From the NCBI RefSeq assembly GCF_014203605.1, contig NZ_JACHJJ010000004.1, positions 1 to 64,000 of the forward strand: a DNA stretch of 64,000 nucleotides, read 5' to 3'. The notes under the pieces are model-generated. The model ran no database searches. It saw nothing but the letters and a program-made list of their open reading frames with translations, and was not told the DNA's origin. The stretch's first letter is position 1; every line of letters begins with the position of its first letter. Source of the stretch: Thiemannella venezuelensis. Its GTDB lineage: Bacteria; Actinomycetota; Actinomycetes; Streptosporangiales; Streptosporangiaceae. Of the stretch, positions 42,483-52,526 are shown in pieces. The position numbers and the translations under genes were made by a program.

Positions 42483-43602
42483 CGGACGGGGCCGGGGCGA
42501 AGGCGCGGGCGACCGGCAGCGCGCGACCGGCGTACAGCGGATCGACCGGGAGCACGTGCCGCCCCCACCAGCGCGCGACCCGGGGAGCGGGCGAGGCCTC
42601 GGTGAACTCCGGCAGGTAGTCGTCGTAGGGCGGGTCGTAGAGGTAGCCGGTCGCGACGCCGTGCCGCTCCAGCTCGGCGATGGCCGCGTCCCGGTCGGCG
42701 ACCAGCAGCGGCACCCGGAAGAGCGGCTGGTCCAGGTGGTCGCGCACGGCCGCGGCCGCGGTCGGCAGCCTGGCCAGCAGCCGGACCCCGGCGAGCCGCC
42801 GGTCGCGCTCACCGGGCAGGGCGCGCAGCCGCCGCGACTGGTACCACCGGGCGAGCGGTCCCCGCCGGGTGCGGTAGTCGTGCAGGTCGGCCCGGACCCA
42901 GGAGTCGAACGCGGCGAGGTCGGGCGCGTGCTTCACCGCCAGCCGCACGTCGTCGGGGCGCGGGTCGATGCGGTAGCCGTCCCGGGGCTCCTCCATCCCC
43001 AGGACCCTGGAGAGCTTCAGCGCGGGCCTGACCAGGCCGAGGCGGAGGGCGGCCCGCCTGGCCGCGGAGGTCAGCACGGAGTGGAGTTCGTTCGCGAACA
43101 CCCCGGGCAGCAGCAGCCGGTCCCGCTCGCGCTCCAGGGCGCGCAGGTCGGCCCGGTGCTCGACCGCGATCACCCCGCCGGACCCGGCCCCCGGATGCTT
43201 GGAGAAGCTGTAGACCCCGGCGACCCCGAACGTGCCGAGCGGCCGGCCGCCGACGGTGGTCTCGATGCCGTGCGCGACGTCCTCGATCAGGGGCTTGCCC
43301 GCGAACGCCGACACCCGGTCGGGCAGGCCGTACAGGTTGGTGGTCAGGACCGCGTCCACCGAGGTGAGGTCGGCCGCGGCGGGGTCGATGTTGCCGTCGG
43401 CCGGTGAGAGCGGCGCGATCACCGGGCGCAGCCCGGCGGCCAGCACCAGGAAGAGGATCTCGTCGGCGGAGATCGGCGACATCAGCAGCCGCTGGCCCGG
43501 CGTGCACCAGTGCCGCAGCGCGAGGTAGAGGCCGAGCCGGTTGGAGGGCACGGCGAGGCAGTGGCGGCCGGTCCTGCCGGCCACCAGGGCTTCGGGGCTC
43601 AT
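42472..43602 (-). CDS. DegT/DnrJ/EryC1/StrS-type aminotransferase
   Basis: A 376-residue PLP enzyme of the sugar-aminotransferase superfamily. PLP Lys is in VYSFSKHPGAGSGG; GKPLIEDVAHGIE gives the cofactor Asp and His. Sequence is more divergent than that of typical nucleotide-sugar aminotransferases, so the amino acceptor is uncertain. It lies beside a CelD-like acyltransferase gene and at the edge of the polysaccharide region, so it may make an amino sugar for the polymer. Confidence 0.78.
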   Translation of the reverse strand: MSPEALVAGRTGRHCLAVPSNRLGLYLALRHWCTPGQRLLMSPISADEILFLVLAAGLRPVIAPLSPADGNIDPAAADLTSVDAVLTTNLYGLPDRVSAFAGKPLIEDVAHGIETTVGGRPLGTFGVAGVYSFSKHPGAGSGGVIAVEHRADLRALERERDRLLLPGVFANELHSVLTSAARRAALRLGLVRPALKLSRVLGMEEPRDGYRIDPRPDDVRLAVKHAPDLAAFDSWVRADLHDYRTRRGPLARWYQSRRLRALPGERDRRLAGVRLLARLPTAAAAVRDHLDQPLFRVPLLVADRDAAIAELERHGVATGYLYDPPYDDYLPEFTEASPAPRVARWWGRHVLPVDPLYAGRALPVARAFAPAPSVTP

Positions 43603-43633
43603 ACGATCGGACCGTTGGTGTTCACGGGGCCGC

Positions 43634-44716
43634 CTATGACTGCACGGAGGTGCGGATGCGGCCGAAGGCCTTCAGCGCCCGGTCGGCGGTGGTCCGCAGC
43701 GCCGGGTTGGCCAGGACCGTGCCGCGCGCCTTGCGGACCGGGACCCGGAGCATCCAGTGCACCCCGGCGCCGGCGGACGGCCGGGCGATCCGGCCCTCGG
43801 CCACCTCGTACTCGCCGTTCTTGAGCTTCTCCTTGTACTCCTTCTCGCCGCGGCCCATGTCGATCACCTGGATCCCGCGCTCGGCGGCCTTCTCGGCCAT
43901 GGCCAGGTGCTGGATCAGGCCGGGGGAGTACTTGGCGAAGGCGGTGTCGTAGGCGGGGAACCAGCCGGCGAGCGTGGTCGCGGTGCGCAGCCCGAAGTGG
44001 CCGGCGACCGGGCGGCCGTCGACGTAGAACATGTCCAGCACCCCGGCGAAGTGCACGGTGTCCACGGCGAGCAGGCGTTCGACCAGTTCCACGATCCACG
44101 GCCGGGAGAACCGGTCGGTGCGTCCGGTCCGCCGGTACTGCTCGGTCTTCCAGCCGAGCAGCGTGCGCAGCGCGGCGGGGTCGGTGGTGGCGTGGTCGTA
44201 GCGGGTCTCGCCGACGTCCCGCTGCAGCTTGCGGTGCTTGTAGGCCGTCGTGCGGTAGGTCTTCCCGGAGGTCTGCTTGATCGTCTCGACGTAGGCCGCG
44301 TGGCCGTCCCGCATGTCGATGATCGGCGACGGGTGGCGGGTGTGCCGGCCGGGGAGCAGCGGCTGCGCCGCGACCAGGTGGTCGAACTCGAACACGGCCA
44401 GGCCGCAGTCCTTGATCAGGCGCTGCGGGTCGAGGTCGATGTCCTTGGCGTGGACCATCCCCTGGGCGTCGGTCAGCCCGGCGGCCACCGGCTTGCCGAT
44501 GCCCAGCGGGTGCCGTTCGAAGGGGAGGAACCCCACGGTGTCGGGCCCGTCGTGCATGATGGCGACCCGGACGTCGTTGCGGAGGGCGCCGACGGTGGTG
44601 GTGAACTCCGGGGACAGGAACGGGTTGTCGAAGGCCGGGGAGGCGGTCTGGAGTTCCCTCCAGAGATCGATGTCTTCGGGGCCGAGATCGCGAGGGTGAA
44701 CGATAGAGACGCGCAT
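43634..44716 (-). CDS. GNAT-fold acyltransferase, CelD/FemAB-like (copy 1)
   Basis: A 360-residue protein with the Acetyltransf_6/BioF2-like double GNAT fold. WRELQTASPAFDNPFLSPEF opens the family; VAGHFGLRTATTLAGWFPAYD and YSPGLIQHLAMAEKAAERGI are the acyl-CoA-binding part. Such proteins modify exopolysaccharides or cell-wall parts. It is a clear paralogue of the gene at 55296-56420 (same motifs throughout), though the two are 11 kb apart in the same region. It ends 31 bp before the DegT gene. Confidence 0.82.
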   Translation of the reverse strand: MRVSIVHPRDLGPEDIDLWRELQTASPAFDNPFLSPEFTTTVGALRNDVRVAIMHDGPDTVGFLPFERHPLGIGKPVAAGLTDAQGMVHAKDIDLDPQRLIKDCGLAVFEFDHLVAAQPLLPGRHTRHPSPIIDMRDGHAAYVETIKQTSGKTYRTTAYKHRKLQRDVGETRYDHATTDPAALRTLLGWKTEQYRRTGRTDRFSRPWIVELVERLLAVDTVHFAGVLDMFYVDGRPVAGHFGLRTATTLAGWFPAYDTAFAKYSPGLIQHLAMAEKAAERGIQVIDMGRGEKEYKEKLKNGEYEVAEGRIARPSAGAGVHWMLRVPVRKARGTVLANPALRTTADRALKAFGRIRTSVQS

Positions 44717-44930
44717 GAGCTCCTACTGGGACTGGGGTGTGCGGTTTCCCCTACGCCCTCCAGCATGGACTTCCGGACGAACGTTTGCAGTTGAAGCGTG
44801 TCATGTCGGGCGTAATGTAACGGTAAAAGATCGCAGTGCCCAGCGGTTCGCCGGATATGCATCATTTTGAGATCGTCATCGAGCCGCCGGGCTGGCGCAG
44901 CCCACCAGAATAGGGTTCTAATTGGGGGCT

Positions 44931-45956
44931 ATGAACGTCCCTGGCATCGACTGGCCCCGGCTGACCGGATGGATGTCCGCCAACGTCCCCGAGGCGGGGG
45001 AGCCCGTCGGAGCCTCCCTGATCTCCGGCGGCCGGTCCAACCTGACCTACGTCGTCGAGACCGCCGGGCGCCGCCTGGTGCTGCGCCGCCCCCCGCTCGG
45101 CCACGTCCTGCCCACCGCCCACGACATGCGGCGCGAGTGGCGGGTGATCTCGGCCCTCGCGCCGACCCCGGTCCCCGTCCCCGAACCGGTCGCCTTCTGC
45201 GCCGACGAGGACGTCATCGGGGCGCCGTTCTACCTCATGGCCCACGTGGACGGCGCGGCCGTGCGGAGCCGGGAGGACGCGGGGGAGCTGTCGCCCGGGC
45301 AGACCCGCCGGCTCTCCGAGCGGCTGGCCGAGGTGCTCGCGGCGATCCACGCGGTCGACTACCGGCAGGTGGGGCTGGGCGACTTCGGCCGTCCCGAGGG
45401 GTACATGGCGCGCCAGCTGGAGCGCTGGGGCCAGCAGTGGGAGCGGTCGAAGACCGCCGACCTGCCCGGGCACGACCGGCTGGCGGCCCGGCTGCGCGAG
45501 AGACTGCCCGCCCGCTCGGCCTCGGCCCTGGTCCACGGCGACTACCGGCTCGACAACACGCTCGTACGGCTCTCGCCGGAGCCCGGCATCCTCGCCGTCG
45601 TCGACTGGGAGATGTCCACCCTCGGCGACCCGCTCGCCGACCTCGGCCTCACCCTGACCTACTGGCAGGACCCCGGCGACGACGAACGCGACTCCATCCC
45701 GGTGGCGGCCGGCGTGACCGTCGCCCCCGGGTTCCTCACCGCCCGAGAGTTCGCCGCGCACTACGCCAAGGTGTCCGGCGCCGACCTGTCCGACCTCGAT
45801 TTCTACGTCGCCTTCGGCAACTACAAGCTCGCCGTCATCGTGGAGGGCATCCACGCCCGCTTCACGCAGGGAAAGACGGTGGGCGAGGGCTTCGAGCACA
45901 TCGGCGCGGCGGTTCCCACCCTCATCGAGCGCGCCCACCGGGTCCTGGACGGCTGA
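44931..45956 (+). CDS. Phosphotransferase-family protein (APH/ACAD11-like)
   Basis: A 341-residue APH-fold kinase. ISGGRSNLTYVV is the ATP loop, RLVLRRPP the Lys region, LVHGDYRLDNTLV the catalytic loop and VVDWEMSTLGDPLADLGL the metal Asp. The last matches the kinase-like part of ACAD10/11, which phosphorylates hydroxyacyl-CoAs; an antibiotic kinase is less likely. ATG 44931 has GGGGG upstream. TTGAAG and TAATGT boxes 16 bp apart (44791-44818) could be its promoter. Confidence 0.82.
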   Translation: MNVPGIDWPRLTGWMSANVPEAGEPVGASLISGGRSNLTYVVETAGRRLVLRRPPLGHVLPTAHDMRREWRVISALAPTPVPVPEPVAFCADEDVIGAPFYLMAHVDGAAVRSREDAGELSPGQTRRLSERLAEVLAAIHAVDYRQVGLGDFGRPEGYMARQLERWGQQWERSKTADLPGHDRLAARLRERLPARSASALVHGDYRLDNTLVRLSPEPGILAVVDWEMSTLGDPLADLGLTLTYWQDPGDDERDSIPVAAGVTVAPGFLTAREFAAHYAKVSGADLSDLDFYVAFGNYKLAVIVEGIHARFTQGKTVGEGFEHIGAAVPTLIERAHRVLDG

Positions 45957-46055
45957 TCCAGGGGGGGCCGGAACGGGTTTCAAGTGCCCTGCAAGGGTGC
46001 TGGATACGGTAGTAATGCAGCTATAACGCTTCTCTGTGAAGCATGCTTACGTACG

Positions 46056-46069
46056 GTCACCACGGTGAC
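46056..46069. promoter_or_regulatory. Short dyad before the glycosidase gene
   Basis: GTCACC, two bases, GGTGAC, 48 bases upstream of the start. Another hairpin (GCTTC/GAAGC) lies at 46028-46042. A regulatory role is only possible. Confidence 0.3.
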
Positions 46070-46117
46070 GGCTGTGGAACGCTGTAATCCGGCAGACGAG
46101 GATCGAGGACGAAACCC

Positions 46118-47494
46118 GTGATACCGACTAAGGGAAGGCACCAGAGGAGGCGCCCGAGCTGGCCGGTCGCGCTGGGAGCGGGGGTCGTCACCCTGGTGCT
46201 CATCGCCGTGATCGTCGTTTTCTCCTCACGCGAGGAGGTGCCGCGAGGGCAGCCCATGACCCTCCCCCCGACGCAGCCGGCGCCGACGCTGGCCGCGCCT
46301 CCCGCGACCGAGGACTGGCCGCGCTGGGGCGTGACCCACACCGAGTACAGCGCCGACAACGACGGGTCGCGGGACACCGCGGCCGCCGCGCACCTGCTCG
46401 GCCGGGTTCCGATGGTCCAGAACCAGCACATCATGGGCTGGGGCGCGGGCAACCCCGAGCCCGCCCCGGGCAAGTACGACTTCCGCGACCTCGACCGCCG
46501 CGTCAAGCTCATGTCGGACTCCCAGGCCGTTCCGGTGATCACGCTCTGCTGCGCGCCCGACTGGATGAAGGGCGGCAGCGAGGGCCGGACCGACTGGAGC
46601 CGCTCCTCGCTGGAGACCGCGCCCCAGCGCAAGCACTTCGACGACTTCGCGAAGCTGGTCACGACGGTGGCCAAGCGCTACCCCACGGTCAAGCACTACA
46701 TGGTCTGGAACGAGTTCAAGGGCTTCTGGAACAACGCCCAGAACCGCTGGGATGCCGAGGCCTACACCGAGATGTACAACAAGGTCTACGACGCGCTGAA
46801 GGCCGTGGACGAGGACATCAAGGTCGGCGGGCCGTACGTGCCGATCCTGAGCAACAAGAACGGCGGCGGCTCGGAGCTGCGGGGGGCGTGGGGCACCGCC
46901 GACCAGCGCGACCTGGACGCCGTCGAGTACTGGATCAAGAACAAGAAGGGCGCCGACTTCATCGTGATCGACGCCGCCTCGATGACCAAGGACGCCGGCA
47001 TCCACCCCGACGAGTTCACCGCGCTCGGCAAGTTCAGCGCCCTCACCTCCTGGCTCAGGGAGAAGGGCGGCGACCTGCCCGTCTGGTGGGCGGAGTGGTA
47101 CGTCGCCCCCGACGACGTCGACTGGACCGAGGCGCGCCGCACCGCCGTGCAGACGGCGGCCATGATGGAGTTCGCCACCAGCGGCGCCACCACCGCGCTC
47201 TACTGGAACCCCCAGCGCAAGGCCGGCGAGGAGTGCCCCGCCTGCCTGTGGAGCCCCGGCAAGGGCGACGAGCTGCCGATGGCGGGCGTCCTGAGCGGCT
47301 TCACCAGGTGGTTCCCGGCCGGAGTGACGCTGGAGACGGTCACCTCCTCCGATCCCAAGGTGCGGGTCCTCGCCCAGCAGCGCATGCTGGTGATGGTCAA
47401 CACCACGAACGAGGACGTCACCGTCACCGTGGACGGCAAGCAGGTCGAGCTGGGGCCGTACGAGGTCAGGTGGAGCGAGCGCCGCGGCGCGTAG
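46118..47494 (+). CDS. Membrane-anchored glycoside hydrolase-like protein (GH39-like)
   Basis: A 458-residue protein with a basic N-terminus (RHQRRR) and one membrane segment at residues 17-35, then an extracellular TIM-barrel. The probable acid/base Glu is in YMVWNEFKGFW and the nucleophile Glu in VWWAEWY, the GH-A clan arrangement as in GH39 xylosidases. A short beta-sandwich ends the protein. It starts at GTG 46118. Its place beside glycosyltransferases suggests trimming or release of the surface polysaccharide. Confidence 0.75.
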   Translation: MIPTKGRHQRRRPSWPVALGAGVVTLVLIAVIVVFSSREEVPRGQPMTLPPTQPAPTLAAPPATEDWPRWGVTHTEYSADNDGSRDTAAAAHLLGRVPMVQNQHIMGWGAGNPEPAPGKYDFRDLDRRVKLMSDSQAVPVITLCCAPDWMKGGSEGRTDWSRSSLETAPQRKHFDDFAKLVTTVAKRYPTVKHYMVWNEFKGFWNNAQNRWDAEAYTEMYNKVYDALKAVDEDIKVGGPYVPILSNKNGGGSELRGAWGTADQRDLDAVEYWIKNKKGADFIVIDAASMTKDAGIHPDEFTALGKFSALTSWLREKGGDLPVWWAEWYVAPDDVDWTEARRTAVQTAAMMEFATSGATTALYWNPQRKAGEECPACLWSPGKGDELPMAGVLSGFTRWFPAGVTLETVTSSDPKVRVLAQQRMLVMVNTTNEDVTVTVDGKQVELGPYEVRWSERRGA

Positions 47495-47501
47495 CCGCCG
47501 C

Positions 47502-48698
47502 TCAGGGCCTGCGCAGGTTGGTGAGCCAGCGCAGCAGCCACTCCGCCGGCCCGTACCGGTGGCGGCCGAGCCACACGCGGCTGTAGCAGGCCTGGACCAT
47601 GAAGATCGTGACGGCGATCGACACGACGGTGAGCGGGCTGAGCCGGTCCACGAGGCCCAGCCCGTACCCGGTGAACAGCAGTGAGCAGATCAGGGACTGG
47701 CCCAGGTAGTTCGTCAGCGCCATCTGCCCCGGCGGCACCAGCATGCCGGTCAGCCGCGGGGCCCGGGGCAGCAGGCGCAGCAGCGTCGCCGCGTAGGCTG
47801 CGGCCAGCAGCGGCGCGGTGAGCAGGTCCACCGCCTGACCGATCATGTGGTAGGCGCTGCCGCCGTCCGACCACGTCGAGTGCGTGGCGACGGCCGCGCC
47901 GGCGAGCCCGACGGGGAAGCCCGTCCACTGCAGTCTCCGCAGCACGGCGTCGTGCCCGGAGGCGGTGGCGAGCGCCCGCATCTTGCCGGCGGCCAGCCCG
48001 GCCAGGCAGGCGGCCAGGACCGCGGGCCCCTGGAAGAGCACCCGGAACACAAGGATCTTGCCCAGCTCGCGCAGGTGCTCATTGATGATCATCGCTGCCG
48101 ATCCGTGCAGGGCGCGGTCGGTCCGCGCCGCCTCGGCCGCGCCACCCGAGATCGTCCCCGAGGCGTCGGCGCCGAGCAGGGCGAGGACGGCCAGCAGGAT
48201 GAAGCCCACTGCCAGCAGCACGGTCAGCGCGATGGCGGCGGTCATCGCGGCACGCGGGGTGATCCGCCGGGCCGCCAGCAGGACCAGTCCGACCACGGCG
48301 TAGGTGATCAGGATGTCGCCGGGGAACAGCAGCACCGCGTGGGCGGCGCCGAGGAGGAGCAGCCCGGCCAGCCGTCGCAGGAACCGGGGGACGAACGCCG
48401 CTCCCGAACCCGCGGCCGAGTCGAGCTGGAGGATGAAGCTGTAGCCGAACAGGAACGAGAAGAGCAGATAGAACTTGTTCTCGAAGAGCATCGTGACGGC
48501 CCGGCGCACCCCCCAGTCCAGCGGTGCGGAGAACCCGGGCTCGGCCAGCCCGGCCATCCGGTATCCCGAGGCCAGATAGGCGATGTTGACGACCACGATG
48601 CCCAGGAGCGCGAACCCCCGCAGGGCGTCGACGGCGGCGATCCGGTCTCCGGGAAGCCCGGTGGTCGTGGCCGGCCCTCCATGTTCCCCTGCACGCAC
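47502..48698 (-). CDS. DUF418 (YeiB-like) membrane protein
   Basis: A 398-residue polytopic protein with about ten membrane segments. RIAAVDALRGFALLGIVVVNI is the N-terminal family signature and the DUF418 part is at the end (RLTGMLVPPGQMALTNYLGQS, then YGPAEWLLRWLT). YeiB-like proteins are related to acyltransferase-3 membrane enzymes. Start is GTG 48698. It lies 7 bp from the converging glycosidase and after the large membrane protein, so it may acylate the polymer; function unproven. Confidence 0.82.
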   Translation of the reverse strand: MRAGEHGGPATTTGLPGDRIAAVDALRGFALLGIVVVNIAYLASGYRMAGLAEPGFSAPLDWGVRRAVTMLFENKFYLLFSFLFGYSFILQLDSAAGSGAAFVPRFLRRLAGLLLLGAAHAVLLFPGDILITYAVVGLVLLAARRITPRAAMTAAIALTVLLAVGFILLAVLALLGADASGTISGGAAEAARTDRALHGSAAMIINEHLRELGKILVFRVLFQGPAVLAACLAGLAAGKMRALATASGHDAVLRRLQWTGFPVGLAGAAVATHSTWSDGGSAYHMIGQAVDLLTAPLLAAAYAATLLRLLPRAPRLTGMLVPPGQMALTNYLGQSLICSLLFTGYGLGLVDRLSPLTVVSIAVTIFMVQACYSRVWLGRHRYGPAEWLLRWLTNLRRP

Positions 48699-48772
48699 AG
48701 TAACCCCTTCCTCACGCTACGGGAGGATGGCGGTCATCATTCCACAGGGGTCGGGACCGGCCGGGGATTTCG

Positions 48773-51037
48773 TCAGGGAGTCGCGCTGAGGCCGATCACG
48801 ATGAAGCGCTCGGCGACCACGGCGACCGAGAGCAGGAACGCCGGAATGGCGGTCCACAGCAGCAGGCGCCTGGTCCTCGGGGCGCGGCCCGGCTCGCGCA
48901 GCCGGACGAGCTGGTAGCCGAAGAGCGCCGACCAGGCGACCACCAGGGCGCCCAGGCCCACCGGAGTCCACGGCGAGCTGCGGTCGCCGGGGCCGCGCAG
49001 GCTCACCGGCTCGGGGATCTCGGCGCCCTTGGGGTAGGACCGCAGCGTGTAGACCGCGGCGTCCTCGTTGCCGTAGACCTGCTTGAGCAGCGGCGCGGCG
49101 TCCAGGGCGGCCCGCAGGCGCCTGTCCCAGGCGTCCGGGTAGCCGTGGTTGAGCTGCAGGTAGGCGGCCTGCCCCCGGCTGACCACGAGGTAGGTGTTGG
49201 GCGGGGAGAGCTTGAGCTTGTCGATCACCGAGGAGATCACGGCGGGGTTCTTGTCCACGAGCACCTGCTCGTAGCGGATCTTGTCGAAGTCCTCCTCGCC
49301 CCAGGGGATGCTCGGCGTGACCTCCTCGCCGATCTGCGGGACCAGGTACAGCACGCGGGCGCTGGGCTCGTCGTGCTGGTAGACGTAGTGCATCGCCGCG
49401 ACCTCGCCGGTGGAGACGCGCTCGAACTGCTCGTTGCCGTAGCGGGCGACGAGGAAGGCCATGGAGAGCGCCAGCGCGCACGCGGCGGCCAGCAGCAGGG
49501 AGATCCGGCGGGTGAGATGCGGATCGAAGCGGATGTTCCGCCTGCGGATCGGCACCGTCTCGTCGGGGTTGTCGGCCGTGCCCGCGGGGAGGTTCGGGAA
49601 GAACGCGTAGGCGGCCAGGATGCAGGCGCCCGGCAGCGCGAACATGTAGATCCGCAGACCGATCTCGCCGCCGTAGCTCTGCAGGCCCAGGGCGAGCACC
49701 GGAACGCACAGCAGCAGCAGCGCGGCCCGGTCGCCGACGCCCCGGCGCACCCGGCGCAGCAGGCCGACGGCGGCCAGCAGCAGGATGACGGCGCAGATTC
49801 CGAGCCGGGCCATCAGCACGAGCGCGTGCTTGGCGTCGCTGCCCTCGATCCGGTCGCCGGTGTTGCTCTGCAGGTTCTGCAGGATCCTGCCCAGCCCGCC
49901 GAAGAGCTGGTCGAGGTGACCGCTCCAGAAGGTGGTCGTCTGGTAGCTGATCCAGGCGAGCACGATCAGGCCGAAGAAGAACGGCGCGGCCCAGGTGAGC
50001 GACGAACGCCGGAGCAGGATCAGGCCGGTCAGCGCGCCGAGCATCATGAAGGGGGTGATCTGGTGCGCGGTCGTGGCGGCCACGAACAGGCCGATCAGCA
50101 TGATCAGCATGATCGACCGGTCGTAGACGCCGGTGGTGTGGCCCAGCTCGCCCGGGGTCAGCCTGCCCAGCCGGATCAGCAGCCGCCGCAGCCGGCCGCC
50201 GGTCTTCGGGGGCGTCTCGCGCGGTTCGACCCTGCCGAACCAGCGCAGCAGGATCGCCACGAAGGCCAGGTAGATCGCGTAGGTGAAGCCCTGGGCGGAG
50301 AAGTAGTCCTGGCCGATCCACTGCACGACGACGAAGAGCAGGGCGGCGAACCAGCGCGCCCGCGTGGTGGCGACCACCTGGCGCAGGATCAGCACGAACG
50401 GCAGCAGGTAGAGCAGGTTGGACAGCAGCGGGGTCCACTGCATGAGCGTCGTGAGGTCGGTGATCCCCGCGGCCCTGGTGACGAACGCGACCAGCGCGAA
50501 GAACCCGGGCCAGGCGAAGCGGGCGTCCAGGATCGGGGAGGACTCGCCGGTGCGGGCGATGAACTCCACGAAGCCCGCGTGGACGTAGGCGGTGTGGAAG
50601 CGCGGCTCGTCGTGGATCAGGGCGGAGGCGCCGTGCAGGGCGAAGGTGATCGCCGAGATCTGGAAGAGCAGCAGGAACTTGCGGTCGGTGTTCTGCGCGA
50701 TGGTGACGAAGAACGCCGTGATCATCAGCAGGATGGCGGCGAACGCGGCGCCGGGCAGGGCCGAGATCAGCCCGAGCCCGTCGATGTCCGCCACCTCGAC
50801 GCCGCGCAGCGGCCCCGGCGAGACGCGCAGGGCCAGCACGTACATGACCAGGCCCTCGACCGTGAGCAGCGGCGGCAGCCACCTGGCGGCCGTCCGGACC
50901 AGCGCGGCCGCCCGCGCGGACCCGGCCGCGGGCACCGGCGGCCCGGTGGTGGAGTCGGCCTTTCCCTCGACCTCGGCAGTTCCCGCCGCCCCCGTTGTCA
51001 CGTCATTACCCGCCGATTGACTCACGTCTAACATCAT
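48773..51037 (-). CDS. Large polytopic membrane protein, probable GT-C-type glycosyltransferase
   Basis: A 754-residue protein with about 12 membrane segments spread over residues 55-530 and near the C-terminus, and a soluble outer part at about 545-680. The layout resembles GT-C-fold glycosyltransferases that use lipid-linked sugars, with an acidic first loop (VEVADIDGLG). No clear family name is visible. Its ATG overlaps the stop of the flippase gene by ATGA, so it is made together with it. A polymerase role is another option. Confidence 0.7.
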   Translation of the reverse strand: MMLDVSQSAGNDVTTGAAGTAEVEGKADSTTGPPVPAAGSARAAALVRTAARWLPPLLTVEGLVMYVLALRVSPGPLRGVEVADIDGLGLISALPGAAFAAILLMITAFFVTIAQNTDRKFLLLFQISAITFALHGASALIHDEPRFHTAYVHAGFVEFIARTGESSPILDARFAWPGFFALVAFVTRAAGITDLTTLMQWTPLLSNLLYLLPFVLILRQVVATTRARWFAALLFVVVQWIGQDYFSAQGFTYAIYLAFVAILLRWFGRVEPRETPPKTGGRLRRLLIRLGRLTPGELGHTTGVYDRSIMLIMLIGLFVAATTAHQITPFMMLGALTGLILLRRSSLTWAAPFFFGLIVLAWISYQTTTFWSGHLDQLFGGLGRILQNLQSNTGDRIEGSDAKHALVLMARLGICAVILLLAAVGLLRRVRRGVGDRAALLLLCVPVLALGLQSYGGEIGLRIYMFALPGACILAAYAFFPNLPAGTADNPDETVPIRRRNIRFDPHLTRRISLLLAAACALALSMAFLVARYGNEQFERVSTGEVAAMHYVYQHDEPSARVLYLVPQIGEEVTPSIPWGEEDFDKIRYEQVLVDKNPAVISSVIDKLKLSPPNTYLVVSRGQAAYLQLNHGYPDAWDRRLRAALDAAPLLKQVYGNEDAAVYTLRSYPKGAEIPEPVSLRGPGDRSSPWTPVGLGALVVAWSALFGYQLVRLREPGRAPRTRRLLLWTAIPAFLLSVAVVAERFIVIGLSATP

Positions 51038-52491
51038 GAGGGCTGCGTGGACCCTGATGCGACGACCGATTGCGAAGTTTTGCCATAGTTGAGCATTTTG
51101 CGAAGGCCGCCGAATATCATTCCGGCGACCGCGAGCTCGCTCAGCAGCAGGGCGTAGCCCACCGCGTTCACGCCCAGGTGGGGGAAGAGCAGCAACGTGC
51201 TGACCAGCACGAGAACCGCCAGCCCCATCTGGACGAGCGCCAGCTTACGTGCCTGCCCGCGCGCCCGGAGACCGCTGAGATAGATCTCGATGAGGACCCG
51301 GGGCAGCACTGCGAGCGCCATCAGCTGCAGCAGCAAGGTACCCCGATCGGCGAATTCGGAACCGAAGACACGCAGGATGAACGGGCCGGTGAGGATCGTC
51401 GCGATCACGATCGGAACGATGATCATGAACGCCCGGCGGAGGGCCCGGCGGGCGTTGGCGGCCAGCGCGTCCCGGTCGAAGGAGCCCTCGACGGTGAGGG
51501 AGGTCGCCATGTTCATCGCCAGCAGCTCGATCAGGCAGCCCAGCGTGTGAGCCATCGAGAAGTAGCCGAACGTCACCTCGTCCACCTGCGCGGCGATCAG
51601 CACCGGGATCAGGTAGACGATCGCCAGGATCGAGAACGTGCCCGGATAGTCGCCGGCCAGGAAGCGGCCGATCTCCGGGAGCCGGGGCGGCGGGACGGTG
51701 GAAGCGGTCTTCCTGACGTGCCGGGGGACGACCTTCCCGAAGATGAAGATGTTGATCGGGATCAGCGCCATCGCGGCGGGGATGATCCAGGAGACGAAGA
51801 TGCCGCCGTCGGGCAGGGCGTACGCCAGCCCGACCAGCATGGCCATCTTGACCAGGCCGTAGCCGAGGCTGTTCACCGGCACCCAGGTGGCCTTGCGCAG
51901 GCCGGCCAGGGTCACGTCCTGGAGGGTGAACACCGACCAGACCAGCACCGAGGCCAGGAAGAACAGGCCCGGCCCGAAACCGTCCAGGGAGGCGTAGGTC
52001 GGCCCCCACCACGGCAGCGTGAGCAGGAACCCGACCGCCGCCGTCACGCCGGTCGCCCCGGCTATCACGTAGGCCCGGATGATGAGCTCCGGGGTACGGC
52101 GCCCGGCCAGCGGGATGAACCTGGCCAGCGCCCCGACGAAGCCGAGCGCGGTCAGCGAGGCGAACAGCCGCATCGCGGTGATCACGGCCTGGCCCCGCCC
52201 GAAGTCCGCCGCGTCGTACAGCTGCGCGGCGAGCCACCAGTAGCCCATGCCGAGCACGGCCGTGATGGCGGTGTTGGCCATGAGCGCGTAGCCGTTGCGG
52301 AACAGCGGGTTGCGCAGGTCATGCCGGAGCCTGCCCCACAGCCCCGTCGGCCCGGCCTCCTCGGCCGGCCCGGGAGGGGAGGCCTCGCCCGGGGCCGGGG
52401 ACCCGGCGCCCGCAGGACTCTCGCCGAGGAGCCCGAGGCCGGCGTCCGTGAACGCATCGGCCCGGATCGTCCGTTCGTCGAGTTCGCTCAT
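51034..52491 (-). CDS. Polysaccharide flippase (MATE/Wzx-like)
   Basis: A 485-residue protein with 12-14 membrane segments. An N-terminal cytoplasmic tail (residues 1-60) precedes RNGYALMANTAITAVLGMGYWWLAA split over the first segments. The fold fits the oligosaccharide flippase superfamily that moves lipid-linked units across the membrane. ATG 52491 follows a purine-rich GGGGGGAGA. It starts 35 bp after the deacetylase gene and overlaps the next gene, so it is in the same operon. Confidence 0.85.
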   Translation of the reverse strand: MSELDERTIRADAFTDAGLGLLGESPAGAGSPAPGEASPPGPAEEAGPTGLWGRLRHDLRNPLFRNGYALMANTAITAVLGMGYWWLAAQLYDAADFGRGQAVITAMRLFASLTALGFVGALARFIPLAGRRTPELIIRAYVIAGATGVTAAVGFLLTLPWWGPTYASLDGFGPGLFFLASVLVWSVFTLQDVTLAGLRKATWVPVNSLGYGLVKMAMLVGLAYALPDGGIFVSWIIPAAMALIPINIFIFGKVVPRHVRKTASTVPPPRLPEIGRFLAGDYPGTFSILAIVYLIPVLIAAQVDEVTFGYFSMAHTLGCLIELLAMNMATSLTVEGSFDRDALAANARRALRRAFMIIVPIVIATILTGPFILRVFGSEFADRGTLLLQLMALAVLPRVLIEIYLSGLRARGQARKLALVQMGLAVLVLVSTLLLFPHLGVNAVGYALLLSELAVAGMIFGGLRKMLNYGKTSQSVVASGSTQPS

Positions 52492-52526
52492 GTCCCTGTC
52501 TCCCCCCACGCCCGCGGACGTGTCAC

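Noticed and set aside
46076-46100. ECF promoter before the anchored glycosidase
   Set aside because: GGAAC is present but the -10 reads CGAG, not CGTC.
49145-51031. A 628-codon plus-strand frame over the large membrane protein gene
   Set aside because: Composition is Glu/Gly/Arg-rich with no fold; it is a shadow of the real gene.
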